The notes: generated from the sequence alone by a model not told the origin. Positions 7,097-13,001 are shown, numbered from the stretch's first letter. The stretch is 13,002 bases of DNA from Clostridiales bacterium UBA7044 (GCA_002493965.1 DLAP01000087.1:1-13002), one strand, 5' to 3'. Numbers and translations are program-made.

Positions 7097-8296
7097 ATGA
7101 ACTACAATAAGAAGTCCATCGAGGACATTGACGTATCCGGCAAGCGGGTGCTGTGCCGCTGCGACTTCAACGTCCCCACCAAGAACGGCGTTATCACTTC
7201 CGACAAGCGGATTGTGGCCGCCATGCCCACCATCGAGTACCTGGTAAATCACAACGCCAGGGTCATTCTCTGCTCCCACATGGGCAAGCCCAAGAACGGC
7301 CCCGCCCCCGAGTTCAGCCTGGCTGTGGTTGCCAAGCGGATCTCCGAGCTGCTTGGCAAGGAAGTCGTCATGGCTGCCGACGTTGCCGGTGCCGACGCCA
7401 AGGCCAAGGCCGCCGCTCTGAAAGACGGCGATGTGATGCTGCTGGAGAACACCCGGTTTGAGAAGGGTGAAACCAAGAACGATCCTGAGCTGAGCAAGGC
7501 CCTGGCCAGCATGGCCGATATCTTTGTAAACGACGCTTTCGGCTCTGCCCACCGTGCCCACGCCTCCACCGCCGGTGTCGCGGACTATCTGCCCGCTGTC
7601 TGCGGTTACCTGGTGCAGAAGGAAGTGTCCATCATGGGCAAGGCTCTGGCCAATCCCGAACGTCCCTTCGTGGCTATCCTGGGCGGCGCCAAGGTTGCCG
7701 ACAAGCTGAACGTCATCAATAACCTGCTGGAAAAGGTGGACACCCTGATCATCGGCGGCGGCATGGCCTACACCTTCGCGGCTGCCAAGGGCTACTCCGT
7801 GGGCAAGTCCCTCTTAGACGAGACCAAGATTGACTACTGCAAGGACATGATGGCCAAGGCCGAGGCAAAGGGCGTGAAGCTCCTGCTGCCCATCGATGTG
7901 GTCATCGCTTCCTCCTTCCCCTCCCCCATTGACGGCCCCGTAGAAACTGCCACCGTTGCCATCGATGCCATCCCCGACGACATGGAGGGTCTGGACATCG
8001 GACCCAAGACCGCCGAGCTGTTCGCTGACGCTGTCCGCAGCGCCAAGACCGTGGTCTGGAACGGCCCCATGGGCGTGTTTGAGAATCCCACTCTGGCAAA
8101 GGGTACCATCGCCATGGCCCAGGCTCTGGCAGACTCCGATGCCACTACCATCGTCGGCGGCGGCGACTCCGCAGCGGCTTGCGAGCAGCTGGGCTTTGCC
8201 GACAAGATCACCCATATCTCCACCGGCGGCGGCGCTTCCCTGGAGTTCCTGGAAGGCAAGGAACTGCCTGGCATCGCTTGTCTGCAAGACAAGTAA
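7097..8296 (+). CDS. pgk: phosphoglycerate kinase
   Basis: Glycolytic kinase that transfers phosphate from 1,3-bisphosphoglycerate to ADP, giving ATP and 3-phosphoglycerate in the cytosol. Hallmarks are RCDFNVPTKNG (21-31; substrate site), HMGKPK (61-66), LLENTRFEKGE (115-125), VNDAFGSAHRAHAS (144-157), GGAKVADK (196-203), DIGPKT (300-305), WNGPMGVFE (321-329) and GGGDSAAA (354-361). At 399 residues it is a standard monofunctional enzyme. ATG 7097 is preferred over TTG 7091 because GGAGG (7085-7089) is 7 bases away. No separate promoter was found in the 34-base gap after trmL. Its last ten codons plus stop are duplicated 156 bases downstream (see the repeat entries). Confidence 0.98.
   Translation: MNYNKKSIEDIDVSGKRVLCRCDFNVPTKNGVITSDKRIVAAMPTIEYLVNHNARVILCSHMGKPKNGPAPEFSLAVVAKRISELLGKEVVMAADVAGADAKAKAAALKDGDVMLLENTRFEKGETKNDPELSKALASMADIFVNDAFGSAHRAHASTAGVADYLPAVCGYLVQKEVSIMGKALANPERPFVAILGGAKVADKLNVINNLLEKVDTLIIGGGMAYTFAAAKGYSVGKSLLDETKIDYCKDMMAKAEAKGVKLLLPIDVVIASSFPSPIDGPVETATVAIDAIPDDMEGLDIGPKTAELFADAVRSAKTVVWNGPMGVFENPTLAKGTIAMAQALADSDATTIVGGGDSAAACEQLGFADKITHISTGGGASLEFLEGKELPGIACLQDK
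8264..8296 (+). repeat. direct repeat, copy 1 (3' end of pgk)
   Basis: The last ten codons and stop of pgk (LPGIACLQDK) form a 33-base repeat with 8420-8452. Identity is 30/33. All three differences are third-position transitions that leave the peptide unchanged. Confidence 0.9.
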
Positions 8297-8419
8297 GGAC
8301 AGAGCAGTTCCGGGGGCCCCGCAAAAGCAACGCTTTTGTGGGGATGAGGAAAAGGAATCAGATTGGTGAGCTTTGATATTCCATGTCAAAGCGAGCGTTA
8401 GCTGATTTCTTTGACGACC
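8297..8419. other. 123-bp hairpin-rich insert between two copies of the pgk 3' end
   Basis: This stretch lies exactly between the two 33-base copies. It holds two inverted repeats. The first is CCCCGCAAAAGC (8317-8328) / GCTTTTGTGGGG (8332-8343), 12 bp with one G.U pair and loop AAC. The second is GCTTTGA (8370-8376) / TCAAAGC (8386-8392), flanked by a further matching GGAATCAG (8354-8361) / CTGATTTC (8402-8409), so the whole could fold as one long imperfect hairpin. No convincing gene is present. Its end (AGCTGATTTCTTTGACGAC) loosely resembles repeat copy A (AGCTTTCTTTGAGGAC, 11-26). It may be a small mobile-element remnant; this is inference. Confidence 0.6.
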
Positions 8420-8452
8420 CTGCCTGGCATTGCTTGTCTGCAGGATAAGTAA
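8420..8452 (+). repeat. direct repeat, copy 2 (duplicated pgk 3' end)
   Basis: Reads CTG CCT GGC ATT GCT TGT CTG CAG GAT AAG TAA across codons, again LPGIACLQDK plus stop. It differs from copy 1 only at Ile, Gln and Asp third positions. It is not preceded by a start codon or ribosome binding site, so it is not an independent gene. Confidence 0.9.
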
Positions 8453-8470
8453 TTTCCCTTCTGCGTCTTT

Positions 8471-8520
8471 CTCCGGAGTGTCCGCGCTCGGACACTCCGG
8501 AGAGAAAAAATCCTCTTTTT
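8471..8520 (+). terminator. very strong hairpin, probable pgk terminator
   Basis: A perfect 14-bp stem (8471-8484 / 8489-8502) with loop CGCT. Each arm contains the self-complementary octamer CTCCGGAG. The 3' side runs into AGAAAAAA and only then TCCTCTTTTT, so the U-tract is displaced by about 10 bases. The hairpin is certain; its role as a terminator is likely but not canonical. Confidence 0.65.
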
Positions 8521-8526
8521 CGAAAA

Positions 8527-8557
8527 ATGACATTGCCGCTACTTAAATTTGTAAAAT
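8527..8557 (+). promoter_or_regulatory. possible weak tpiA promoter
   Basis: ATGACA (8527-8532) and TAAAAT (8552-8557) are separated by 19 bases, longer than the optimum. It is the best match in the gap between the pgk hairpin and tpiA. Readthrough from pgk is an alternative. Confidence 0.25.
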
Positions 8558-8602
8558 CGCGTCATGCTTTTGCCATGATGTTGAAATAAAGGAGTAAAGA
8601 AA

Positions 8603-9379
8603 ATGAACAGAAAATACCGTAAGACCGTCATTGCCGGCAACTGGAAAATGAACAAGACCCCCTCCGAAACCAAGGAGTTTATGGCCCAGCTGAAGGCCAT
8701 TATGCCCAAGGGCCGTTGGTGTGACGTAGCCCTGTGCGTTCCCGCCGTCTGTATTCCCGCCGCCGTCCGTGCCATGCGGGAGACCCGGGTGGGCATTGGT
8801 GCCGAGAACTGCAACGCCAACGCCTCCGGCGCTTACACCGGTGAGATTGCCACCAATATGCTCACCGACGCTGGCTGTAAGTACGTCATCATCGGTCACT
8901 CCGAGCGCCGCGCCATGGGCGAGACCGACGCCGATATCAACGCCAAGGTCCTGGCCGCTCTGGACGCCGGCCTGATTCCTATTATGTGCTGCGGCGAGAG
9001 TCTGGAGCAGCGGGAAAACGGCATCACCGCCGAACACATCACCATGCAGATCAAGCTGGGCCTGAAGAATGTGCCCGAGGATAAGATCCGCAAGGTCATC
9101 ATCGCCTACGAGCCCATCTGGGCCATCGGCACCGGCCTGACCGCCACCCCCGAGCAGGCGGAAGAGGTCTGCGAAATGATCCGTGGCGTGGTCCGCAAGC
9201 TGTACTCCTCCAAGAACGCACGGGCCATCTCCATCCTGTACGGCGGCTCCATGAACGATAAGAACGCCTACGAGCTGCTGGCTCAGCCCGACATTGACGG
9301 CGGCCTCATCGGCGGCGCTTCCCTGGTTCCCGAGAAGTTTGTCAAGATCATCGAGGCAGCCAACCAGCCCACCGTGTAA
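8603..9379 (+). CDS. tpiA: triose-phosphate isomerase
   Basis: Cytosolic TIM-barrel enzyme interconverting dihydroxyacetone phosphate and glyceraldehyde 3-phosphate. The substrate lysine is in AGNWKMNK (Lys15), the electrophilic histidine in IIGHSERR (His99), and the catalytic glutamate in AYEPIWAIGTG (Glu170). ILYGGSMN (211-218) and DGGLIGGASL (232-241) form the phosphate-binding loops. At 258 residues it has normal length. The ATG has AAAGGAG 8 bases upstream. It follows pgk as in many Firmicutes glycolytic clusters, but here they are about 300 bases apart with a hairpin and the duplicated pgk tail between. Neither gap nor gpmI is adjacent within the window. Confidence 0.98.
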   Translation: MNRKYRKTVIAGNWKMNKTPSETKEFMAQLKAIMPKGRWCDVALCVPAVCIPAAVRAMRETRVGIGAENCNANASGAYTGEIATNMLTDAGCKYVIIGHSERRAMGETDADINAKVLAALDAGLIPIMCCGESLEQRENGITAEHITMQIKLGLKNVPEDKIRKVIIAYEPIWAIGTGLTATPEQAEEVCEMIRGVVRKLYSSKNARAISILYGGSMNDKNAYELLAQPDIDGGLIGGASLVPEKFVKIIEAANQPTV

Positions 9380-9392
9380 ATTTTACCCATTT

Positions 9393-9424
9393 CCGGGGCT
9401 GTCTCCTTGAGGCAGCCCCGGTTT
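9393..9424 (+). terminator. tpiA terminator
   Basis: A 13-bp stem CCGGGGCTGTCTC (9393-9405) / GAGGCAGCCCCGG (9409-9421) with one T.G pair and loop CTT, followed by TTT. It lies 14 bases after the stop. Confidence 0.8.
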
Positions 9425-9483
9425 CCGTTACCAAAGCCTTCCCCTTTGGGGTGGCGCACTGCGCAGCAGATCAGAATATTCAC

Positions 9484-9504
9484 ATGATTGCCAATGGCAA
9501 TCAT
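9484..9504. repeat. 21-base palindrome, copy 1
   Basis: ATGATTGCCA and TGGCAATCAT surround a single central A. The same palindrome in variant form is at 12981-13001. With the adjoining TGTGG (minus strand here) the two copies match at 23 of 27 positions. One of the differences is a compensated base pair. Confidence 0.85.
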
Positions 9505-9606
9505 ACCACAGTGTAACGGTGGCAGGGCGAAGCCCTGACGGATGAGGTGCCACAGGCTTTCTCCCAGTTCATAACCTTCACCACCTCACCCGCCCTCTTC
9601 GGGGGC

Positions 9607-9627
9607 ACCCTCCCCAAAGGGGAGGGC
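9607..9627 (+). repeat. 21-bp direct repeat, copy 1
   Basis: ACCCTCCCCAAAGGGGAGGG plus C. It recurs exactly 200 bases downstream at 9807-9827 with one mismatch. It forms the right end of the MITE-like unit. Confidence 0.85.
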
Positions 9628-9632
9628 CAGAC

Positions 9633-9663
9633 TGTCTAAAAACCCCTTTGGGCTTTTTAGACA
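9633..9663. repeat. 31-base near-perfect palindrome
   Basis: TGTCTAAAAA (9633-9642) pairs with TTTTTAGACA (9654-9663), and the interior CCC-TTT-GGG pairs too, with one C/C mismatch. With A-runs and T-runs on the two arms it could act as a bidirectional terminator, but no gene ends directly before it on the plus strand. Confidence 0.6.
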
Positions 9664-9714
9664 AGAGGATGCAGTCTGCTGAGCACAAATTCCACACTTG
9701 CAGCCTGAGAAGTA

Positions 9715-9778
9715 TTTTCTGCCAGGTACACGCCCCGGCAGAAAATGATCTAACTTTATTCGCCGCTGCGGCGGCGAA
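9715..9778. repeat. two further inverted repeats upstream of the Sua5 gene
   Basis: TTTTCTGCC (9715-9723) / GGCAGAAAA (9737-9745) is a 9-bp stem with a 13-nt loop. TTCGCCGC (9759-9766) / GCGGCGAA (9771-9778) is an 8-bp stem with loop TGCG, which can extend through CTTTA / TAAAG on either side. With the neighbouring repeats, they account for most of the 480-base gap between tpiA and the Sua5 gene. No coding capacity was seen in that gap. Confidence 0.6.
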
Positions 9779-9786
9779 CTAAAGCG

Positions 9787-9827
9787 AGGCCTTTTTTGAC
9801 ACACTGACCCTCCCCAAAGGGAAGGGC
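9787..9827. repeat. partial dispersed repeat plus 21-bp direct repeat, copy 2
   Basis: The minus strand of 9787-9806 reads CAGTGTGTCAAAAAAGGCCT, resembling the CAGCGTGTCAAAAAG part of the repeat at the right edge of the window. It is followed at 9807-9827 by the second copy of the ACCCTCCCCAAAGGG repeat end (20/21 identical to 9607-9627). Confidence 0.6.
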
Positions 9828-9848
9828 ATATGTTCATTTCCTTATTTC

Positions 9849-9854
9849 GAGGTG
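9849..9854 (+). promoter_or_regulatory. ribosome binding site that decides the Sua5 start
   Basis: GAGGTG lies 6 bases before TTG 9861. The alternative in-frame GTG at 9852 overlaps this site and has no ribosome binding site of its own. No convincing promoter was found upstream; the gap is filled by repeats. Confidence 0.6.
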
Positions 9855-9860
9855 TTTTCA

Positions 9861-10895
9861 TTGCTGACACGCGTATTTTCTTCCGATGATCCCCAGGCTC
9901 CAACTCTGGCGGCGGAACTGATCCGCCAGGGGCAGCTGGTAGCCATCCCAACGGAAACGGTCTATGGTCTGGGAGCCGACGGTCTGAACGAAGAAGCCGT
10001 GGCAAAGATATTTGAGGCCAAGGGCCGTCCTCAGGATAATCCCCTGATTCTCCACATCTGGGACGCAAGCCAGATGGCGCTGTTCTGCCATGACATTCCC
10101 AAAGCCGCCTATGCTTTGGCCCAGGCCTTCTGGCCCGGGCCTCTGACCATGGTGCTGCCCGCCCGGGATCTGGTGCCCCGGCGCACCACTGCGGGCCTTT
10201 CCACCGTGGCCGTCCGGTGCCCGGACAGTTTTGTGACCCGGGAGATCATCCGGCTTGCGGGGGTGCCTATCGCCGCCCCCTCCGCCAATGTTTCTGGCAA
10301 ACCCTCTACCACTACGGCGCAGCACGTTCTCCACGATCATGACGGCCGCATCGCCGCCATTGTAGACGGCGGGCCTTGCAGGGTGGGGGTGGAATCCACC
10401 ATTGTGGATCTGACAGAAGACCGGCCCCGGCTGCTCCGGCCCGGCGGCATCACCCCGGAGCAGCTGATTGCCCTTCTGGGGGACCTGGTGGTGGACAAGG
10501 CCGTCACCGCCCAGATCGACAAGGACGCCGTAGTGAAGGCCCCGGGCATGAAGTACCGGCATTACGCCCCTTCCGAGCCGGTAACAATCGTCGCCGGAAG
10601 CCGGGAAAAGGCCGCCGCCTATATCCACCGGCACTTTACCGCCGGGGACCGGGTGCTGTGCTTCCAGGAAGAACTGCCCCTGTATGAGGACTGCAGCCCC
10701 CTGGCCTACGGCCGGGAAGCAGACGTAAATACTCTCTCCGCCGGGCTGTTTGCCGCACTGCGGGAGCTGGACGATCCCACCATCCATCAGGTCTACGCCC
10801 GTTGCCCCGAGGGTGGAGGCGTTGCCTATGCCGTCCAGAACCGGCTGAAAAAAGCGGCGGCCTTCCACATTGTGAACGCGGAGGAAGAAACATGA
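9861..10895 (+). CDS. sua5: L-threonylcarbamoyladenylate synthase, Sua5/YwlC type
   Basis: Makes threonylcarbamoyl-AMP from threonine, bicarbonate and ATP, the first step toward t6A at position 37 of ANN-decoding tRNAs. The N-terminal TsaC/YrdC domain shows AIPTETVYGLGA (28-39), the KGR signature (54-56) in AKGRPQDNPLILHI, AVRCPDS (117-123), PSANVSGKPS (140-149) and VGVESTIVDL (175-184). The linker APGMKYRHYAP (227-237) and a C-terminal Sua5 domain ending CPEGGGVAYAVQNRLKKAA (315-333) mark the long form. At 344 residues from the TTG start it matches Sua5/YwlC rather than the roughly 190-residue TsaC. Its stop overlaps the coaE start (ATGA), implying translational coupling. Confidence 0.95.
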   Translation: MLTRVFSSDDPQAPTLAAELIRQGQLVAIPTETVYGLGADGLNEEAVAKIFEAKGRPQDNPLILHIWDASQMALFCHDIPKAAYALAQAFWPGPLTMVLPARDLVPRRTTAGLSTVAVRCPDSFVTREIIRLAGVPIAAPSANVSGKPSTTTAQHVLHDHDGRIAAIVDGGPCRVGVESTIVDLTEDRPRLLRPGGITPEQLIALLGDLVVDKAVTAQIDKDAVVKAPGMKYRHYAPSEPVTIVAGSREKAAAYIHRHFTAGDRVLCFQEELPLYEDCSPLAYGREADVNTLSAGLFAALRELDDPTIHQVYARCPEGGGVAYAVQNRLKKAAAFHIVNAEEET

Positions 10896-11503
10896 TTCTG
10901 GGCATCACCGGCGGCACCGGCTGCGGCAAAACCACCCTGCTGAGGGGCATCCGGGAGCAGGGCGGCATGGTCCTGGACTGCGATGAAATCTATCACGAGC
11001 TTCTCCGGCGGGACAATGGCCTGCTTGCTGCCATCGGGGCCCGGTTCCCCGGCACGGTGGAGCAGGGACAGCTTCAGAGGAAGCAGCTGGGGGCTCTGGT
11101 CTTTTCTGATGAAGAAGCCCTCCGGGATCTGAACCGGATCACCCACAGCGCTGTAAAGCAAGAGGTCCTGAATCAGCTGAAAAAAGCCCCCGCCCTGGCC
11201 GCCATTGACGCCATTGCCCTGTTCGAGGGGGGGCTTTCTGAGCTTTGCGATATCACCGTTGCCGTCACTGCCCCGGTGGAAGATCGGGTCCGGCGGCTCA
11301 TGATCCGGGACGGGATTTCGGAAGATTATGCCCGCAAGCGGATTGCCGCCCAGCATCCGGATAGCTGGTTCCGGTCGCACTGCGACTATGTGCTGGAAAA
11401 CACCGGCACGGAGGAAGCCTTTCGTGCCAAATGCCTTGCATTTTTCCGGCAAGATGGTATAATGGTACCATACATTTCACATAAAGGAGATACAACCCTA
11501 TGA
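10892..11503 (+). CDS. coaE: dephospho-CoA kinase
   Basis: Final step of coenzyme A synthesis: phosphorylates the 3'-OH of dephospho-CoA using ATP. P-loop GGTGCGKT (7-14), the substrate/Mg region VLDCDEIYHELL (27-38) with Asp29 and Asp31, the CoA-binding LFEGGLSELCD (110-120), and the lid-like RVRRLMIRDGIS...ARKRIAAQ (132-154) all fit the family. At 203 residues it has usual length. The start ATG overlaps the stop of the Sua5 gene by four bases and has GAGGAAG (10881-10887) before it. Its own stop overlaps the next gene's ATG in the same way. The last codons also carry the promoter and ribosome binding site of the peptidase gene. Confidence 0.95.
   Translation: MILGITGGTGCGKTTLLRGIREQGGMVLDCDEIYHELLRRDNGLLAAIGARFPGTVEQGQLQRKQLGALVFSDEEALRDLNRITHSAVKQEVLNQLKKAPALAAIDAIALFEGGLSELCDITVAVTAPVEDRVRRLMIRDGISEDYARKRIAAQHPDSWFRSHCDYVLENTGTEEAFRAKCLAFFRQDGIMVPYISHKGDTTL
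11436..11463 (+). promoter_or_regulatory. promoter inside the coaE 3' end driving the M18 peptidase gene
   Basis: TTGCAT (11436-11441), a 16-base spacer, and a perfect TATAAT (11458-11463) preceded by TGG, an extended -10. The predicted start is near 11470, about 30 bases before the peptidase ATG. GGAG lies at 11486-11489. It lies wholly within coaE codons. Confidence 0.75.
11462..11471. promoter_or_regulatory. palindrome overlapping the -10/start site
   Basis: ATGGTACCAT is a perfect 10-base palindrome that shares its first two bases with the -10 element and covers the expected transcription start. That is a plausible operator position, but 10-base palindromes can arise by chance. Confidence 0.3.
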
Positions 11504-12885
11504 CCACAGAAGAACTCCGGGAGACCCTGCTGGCGGCCCCCAAGAACGGCTACGCCCGGATAAACGCCGAGGACCGGATCGCCATGAACGATTACTGCCA
11601 GCGCTACATGGCCTTTATGAACGCCTGCAAGACCGAGCGGGAAGCCACCGCCTGGGCCGTGGCAAAGGCGGAAAGCCTGGGCTTCAAGCCCTTTACCCCC
11701 GGTATGGAAGCAAAGCCCGGCGACAAGATCTACTACAATAACCGGGATAAGTCCATCGCCCTGGCCGTCATCGGCACTGAGCCTTTGAGCGAGGGCGCCA
11801 ACATCTGCGCCGCCCATGTGGACTCTCCCCGGCTGGATATCAAGCCCAATCCTCTCTATGAGGAGACGGAGATCGCCTACTTCAAGACCCATTACTACGG
11901 CGGCATTAAGAAGTATCAGTGGCCCACCATCCCCCTGGCCATCCACGGCGTGGTGTACCGCAAGGACGGCACCATGGTCACTGTCACCATCGGCGAAGAC
12001 GAAAGGGATCCCGTGCTGATGATCACGGATCTGCTGATCCACCTGGCTGGGGATCAGATGCAGAAGACCCTGGCCAAGGGCATCGAGGGCGAGCAGCTGA
12101 ATGTGATCCTTGGCACCGAACCTCTCGTGGGCGAAGGCAGCGACCTGGTAAAGCTGCACATCATGCAGCTGCTGAACGAAAAGTACGGCCTGATCGAGTC
12201 TGACTTCCAGTCCGCCGAGCTGACCATGGTCCCCGCCGGGCGATGCCGGGAGGTGGGCCTGGACCGGAGCCTGATCAGCGCCTACGGCCACGACGACCGG
12301 GTCTGCGCCTATGCGGAACTGGAGGCCCTGTTCTCCATCGAAGCGCCTAAGAAGACCGCCGTGTGCATTCTGGCGGACCGGGAAGAGGTAGGCTCTATGG
12401 GCATCTCCGGTATGCAGAGCCACTACTTTGAGCACTTTATGGGCAATCTCTGCGCCGCCCAGAATGTAGCCCTGGAGGACTGCTTTGCCAAGTCCTTCTG
12501 CCTCAGCGCCGACGTGTCCAACGCCTTTGACCCCAATTTCCCGGAGACCTGCGACAAGCGGAATAACTCCATGGTCAACTATGGCGTCGCCATCTGCAAG
12601 TACACCGGCGCCCGGGGCAAGAGCGGCTGCTCCGACGCCTCCGCCGAGGCCATGGGTCATGTCCGCAGCACCCTGGACGGGGCAAACGTGATTTGGCAGA
12701 CGGCCACCCTGGGCAAGGTGGATCAGGGCGGCGGCGGCACAGTGGCCGCGTTCATGGCCAACCGGAACATCGTCTCCGTGGATGCCGGTGTGCCGGTGCT
12801 GAGTATGCATGCGCCCCTGGAGCTGGTTTCCAAGCTAGACTGCTACGAGACCATGCGGGCCTGCAAGGCAATTTATCTGGTTTAA
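11500..12885 (+). CDS. M18 family aminopeptidase (aspartyl aminopeptidase-like)
   Basis: Cytosolic, binuclear-zinc aminopeptidase that removes N-terminal residues from peptides; family members often prefer acidic residues, but preference cannot be read here. Probable metal ligands and catalytic residues are His106 in AAHVDSPRLDIKP, Asp265 in YGHDDRVCAY (bridging), Glu295/Glu296 in ADREEVGSMG (base and ligand), Asp338 in SADVSNAFDPNFPE, and His437 in SMHAPLELVS. GKVDQGGGGTVAAFMA (405-420) is a family landmark. At 461 residues it has expected length; members form large tetrahedral dodecamers. The ATG overlaps the coaE stop by four bases, but the gene also has its own promoter inside coaE, so it can be expressed alone. 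Confidence 0.93.
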   Translation: MTTEELRETLLAAPKNGYARINAEDRIAMNDYCQRYMAFMNACKTEREATAWAVAKAESLGFKPFTPGMEAKPGDKIYYNNRDKSIALAVIGTEPLSEGANICAAHVDSPRLDIKPNPLYEETEIAYFKTHYYGGIKKYQWPTIPLAIHGVVYRKDGTMVTVTIGEDERDPVLMITDLLIHLAGDQMQKTLAKGIEGEQLNVILGTEPLVGEGSDLVKLHIMQLLNEKYGLIESDFQSAELTMVPAGRCREVGLDRSLISAYGHDDRVCAYAELEALFSIEAPKKTAVCILADREEVGSMGISGMQSHYFEHFMGNLCAAQNVALEDCFAKSFCLSADVSNAFDPNFPETCDKRNNSMVNYGVAICKYTGARGKSGCSDASAEAMGHVRSTLDGANVIWQTATLGKVDQGGGGTVAAFMANRNIVSVDAGVPVLSMHAPLELVSKLDCYETMRACKAIYLV

Positions 12886-12891
12886 AACTGA

Positions 12892-12916
12892 GGGCTGCCT
12901 CATTTTGAGGCAGCCC
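12892..12916 (+). terminator. terminator hairpin of the M18 peptidase gene
   Basis: A perfect 10-bp stem GGGCTGCCTC (12892-12901) / GAGGCAGCCC (12907-12916) with loop ATTTT, 6 bases after the stop. No U-tract follows; the sequence continues CCCAGCG into the dispersed repeat, as after ftsH. Confidence 0.7.
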
Positions 12917-12918
12917 CC

Positions 12919-12957
12919 AGCGTGTCAAAAAGTCTCCAAAGAAAGCTGTCATTGCGA
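12919..12957 (+). repeat. dispersed repeat, copy B
   Basis: Matches the minus strand of 1-38, with the 21 bases at its 3' end identical. It starts directly after the peptidase gene's hairpin. It continues through ACCAGCCCGGAGAAAATTG into the palindrome at the window edge. Confidence 0.75.
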
Positions 12958-12980
12958 ACCAGCCCGGAGAAAATTGTGGA

Positions 12981-13001
12981 ATGACTGCCACTGGCAGTCA
13001 T
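12981..13001. repeat. 21-base palindrome, copy 2
   Basis: ATGACTGCCA and TGGCAGTCAT around a central C. It differs from copy 1 (9484-9504) by a paired change, T-A to C-G, that keeps the stem intact, and by the central base. The preceding TGTGG is also shared. Confidence 0.85.

Larger units (their letters stand above)
9436..9627. repeat. MITE-like 192-bp palindromic repeat element
   Basis: It is bounded by inverted ends GCCTTCCCCTTTGGGG (9436-9451) and CCCCAAAGGGGAGGGC (9612-9627), which match at 15 of 16 positions. Inside are smaller inverted repeats: CTGCGCAG (9459-9466), the 21-base palindrome at 9484-9504, CAGGGC-GAA-GCCCTG (9523-9537), and GCCC/GGGC around 9592-9606. There is no open frame of note and no transposase. 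It looks like a non-autonomous, hairpin-forming intergenic repeat, and such repeats are often present in many copies. Copy number cannot be judged from this window. Confidence 0.7.

Noticed and set aside
9796..9801. Perfect TTGACA -35 box upstream of the Sua5 gene
   Set aside because: No -10-like hexamer lies 15-19 bases downstream. The TTGACA is part of the repeated TTTTTTGACACACTG sequence.
9380..9860. CRISPR array or tRNA-like gene in the repeat-filled gap
   Set aside because: The repeats are few, palindromic and irregularly spaced, unlike direct repeats with unique spacers. No cloverleaf or CCA end was seen and no cas gene is present.
11386..12810. 474-codon open frame on the minus strand
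   Set aside because: It is antisense to the M18 peptidase, whose metal-site motifs are clear. Its composition (Gly, His, Val and Asp rich) is typical of a shadow frame in G+C-rich DNA, and it matches no family.
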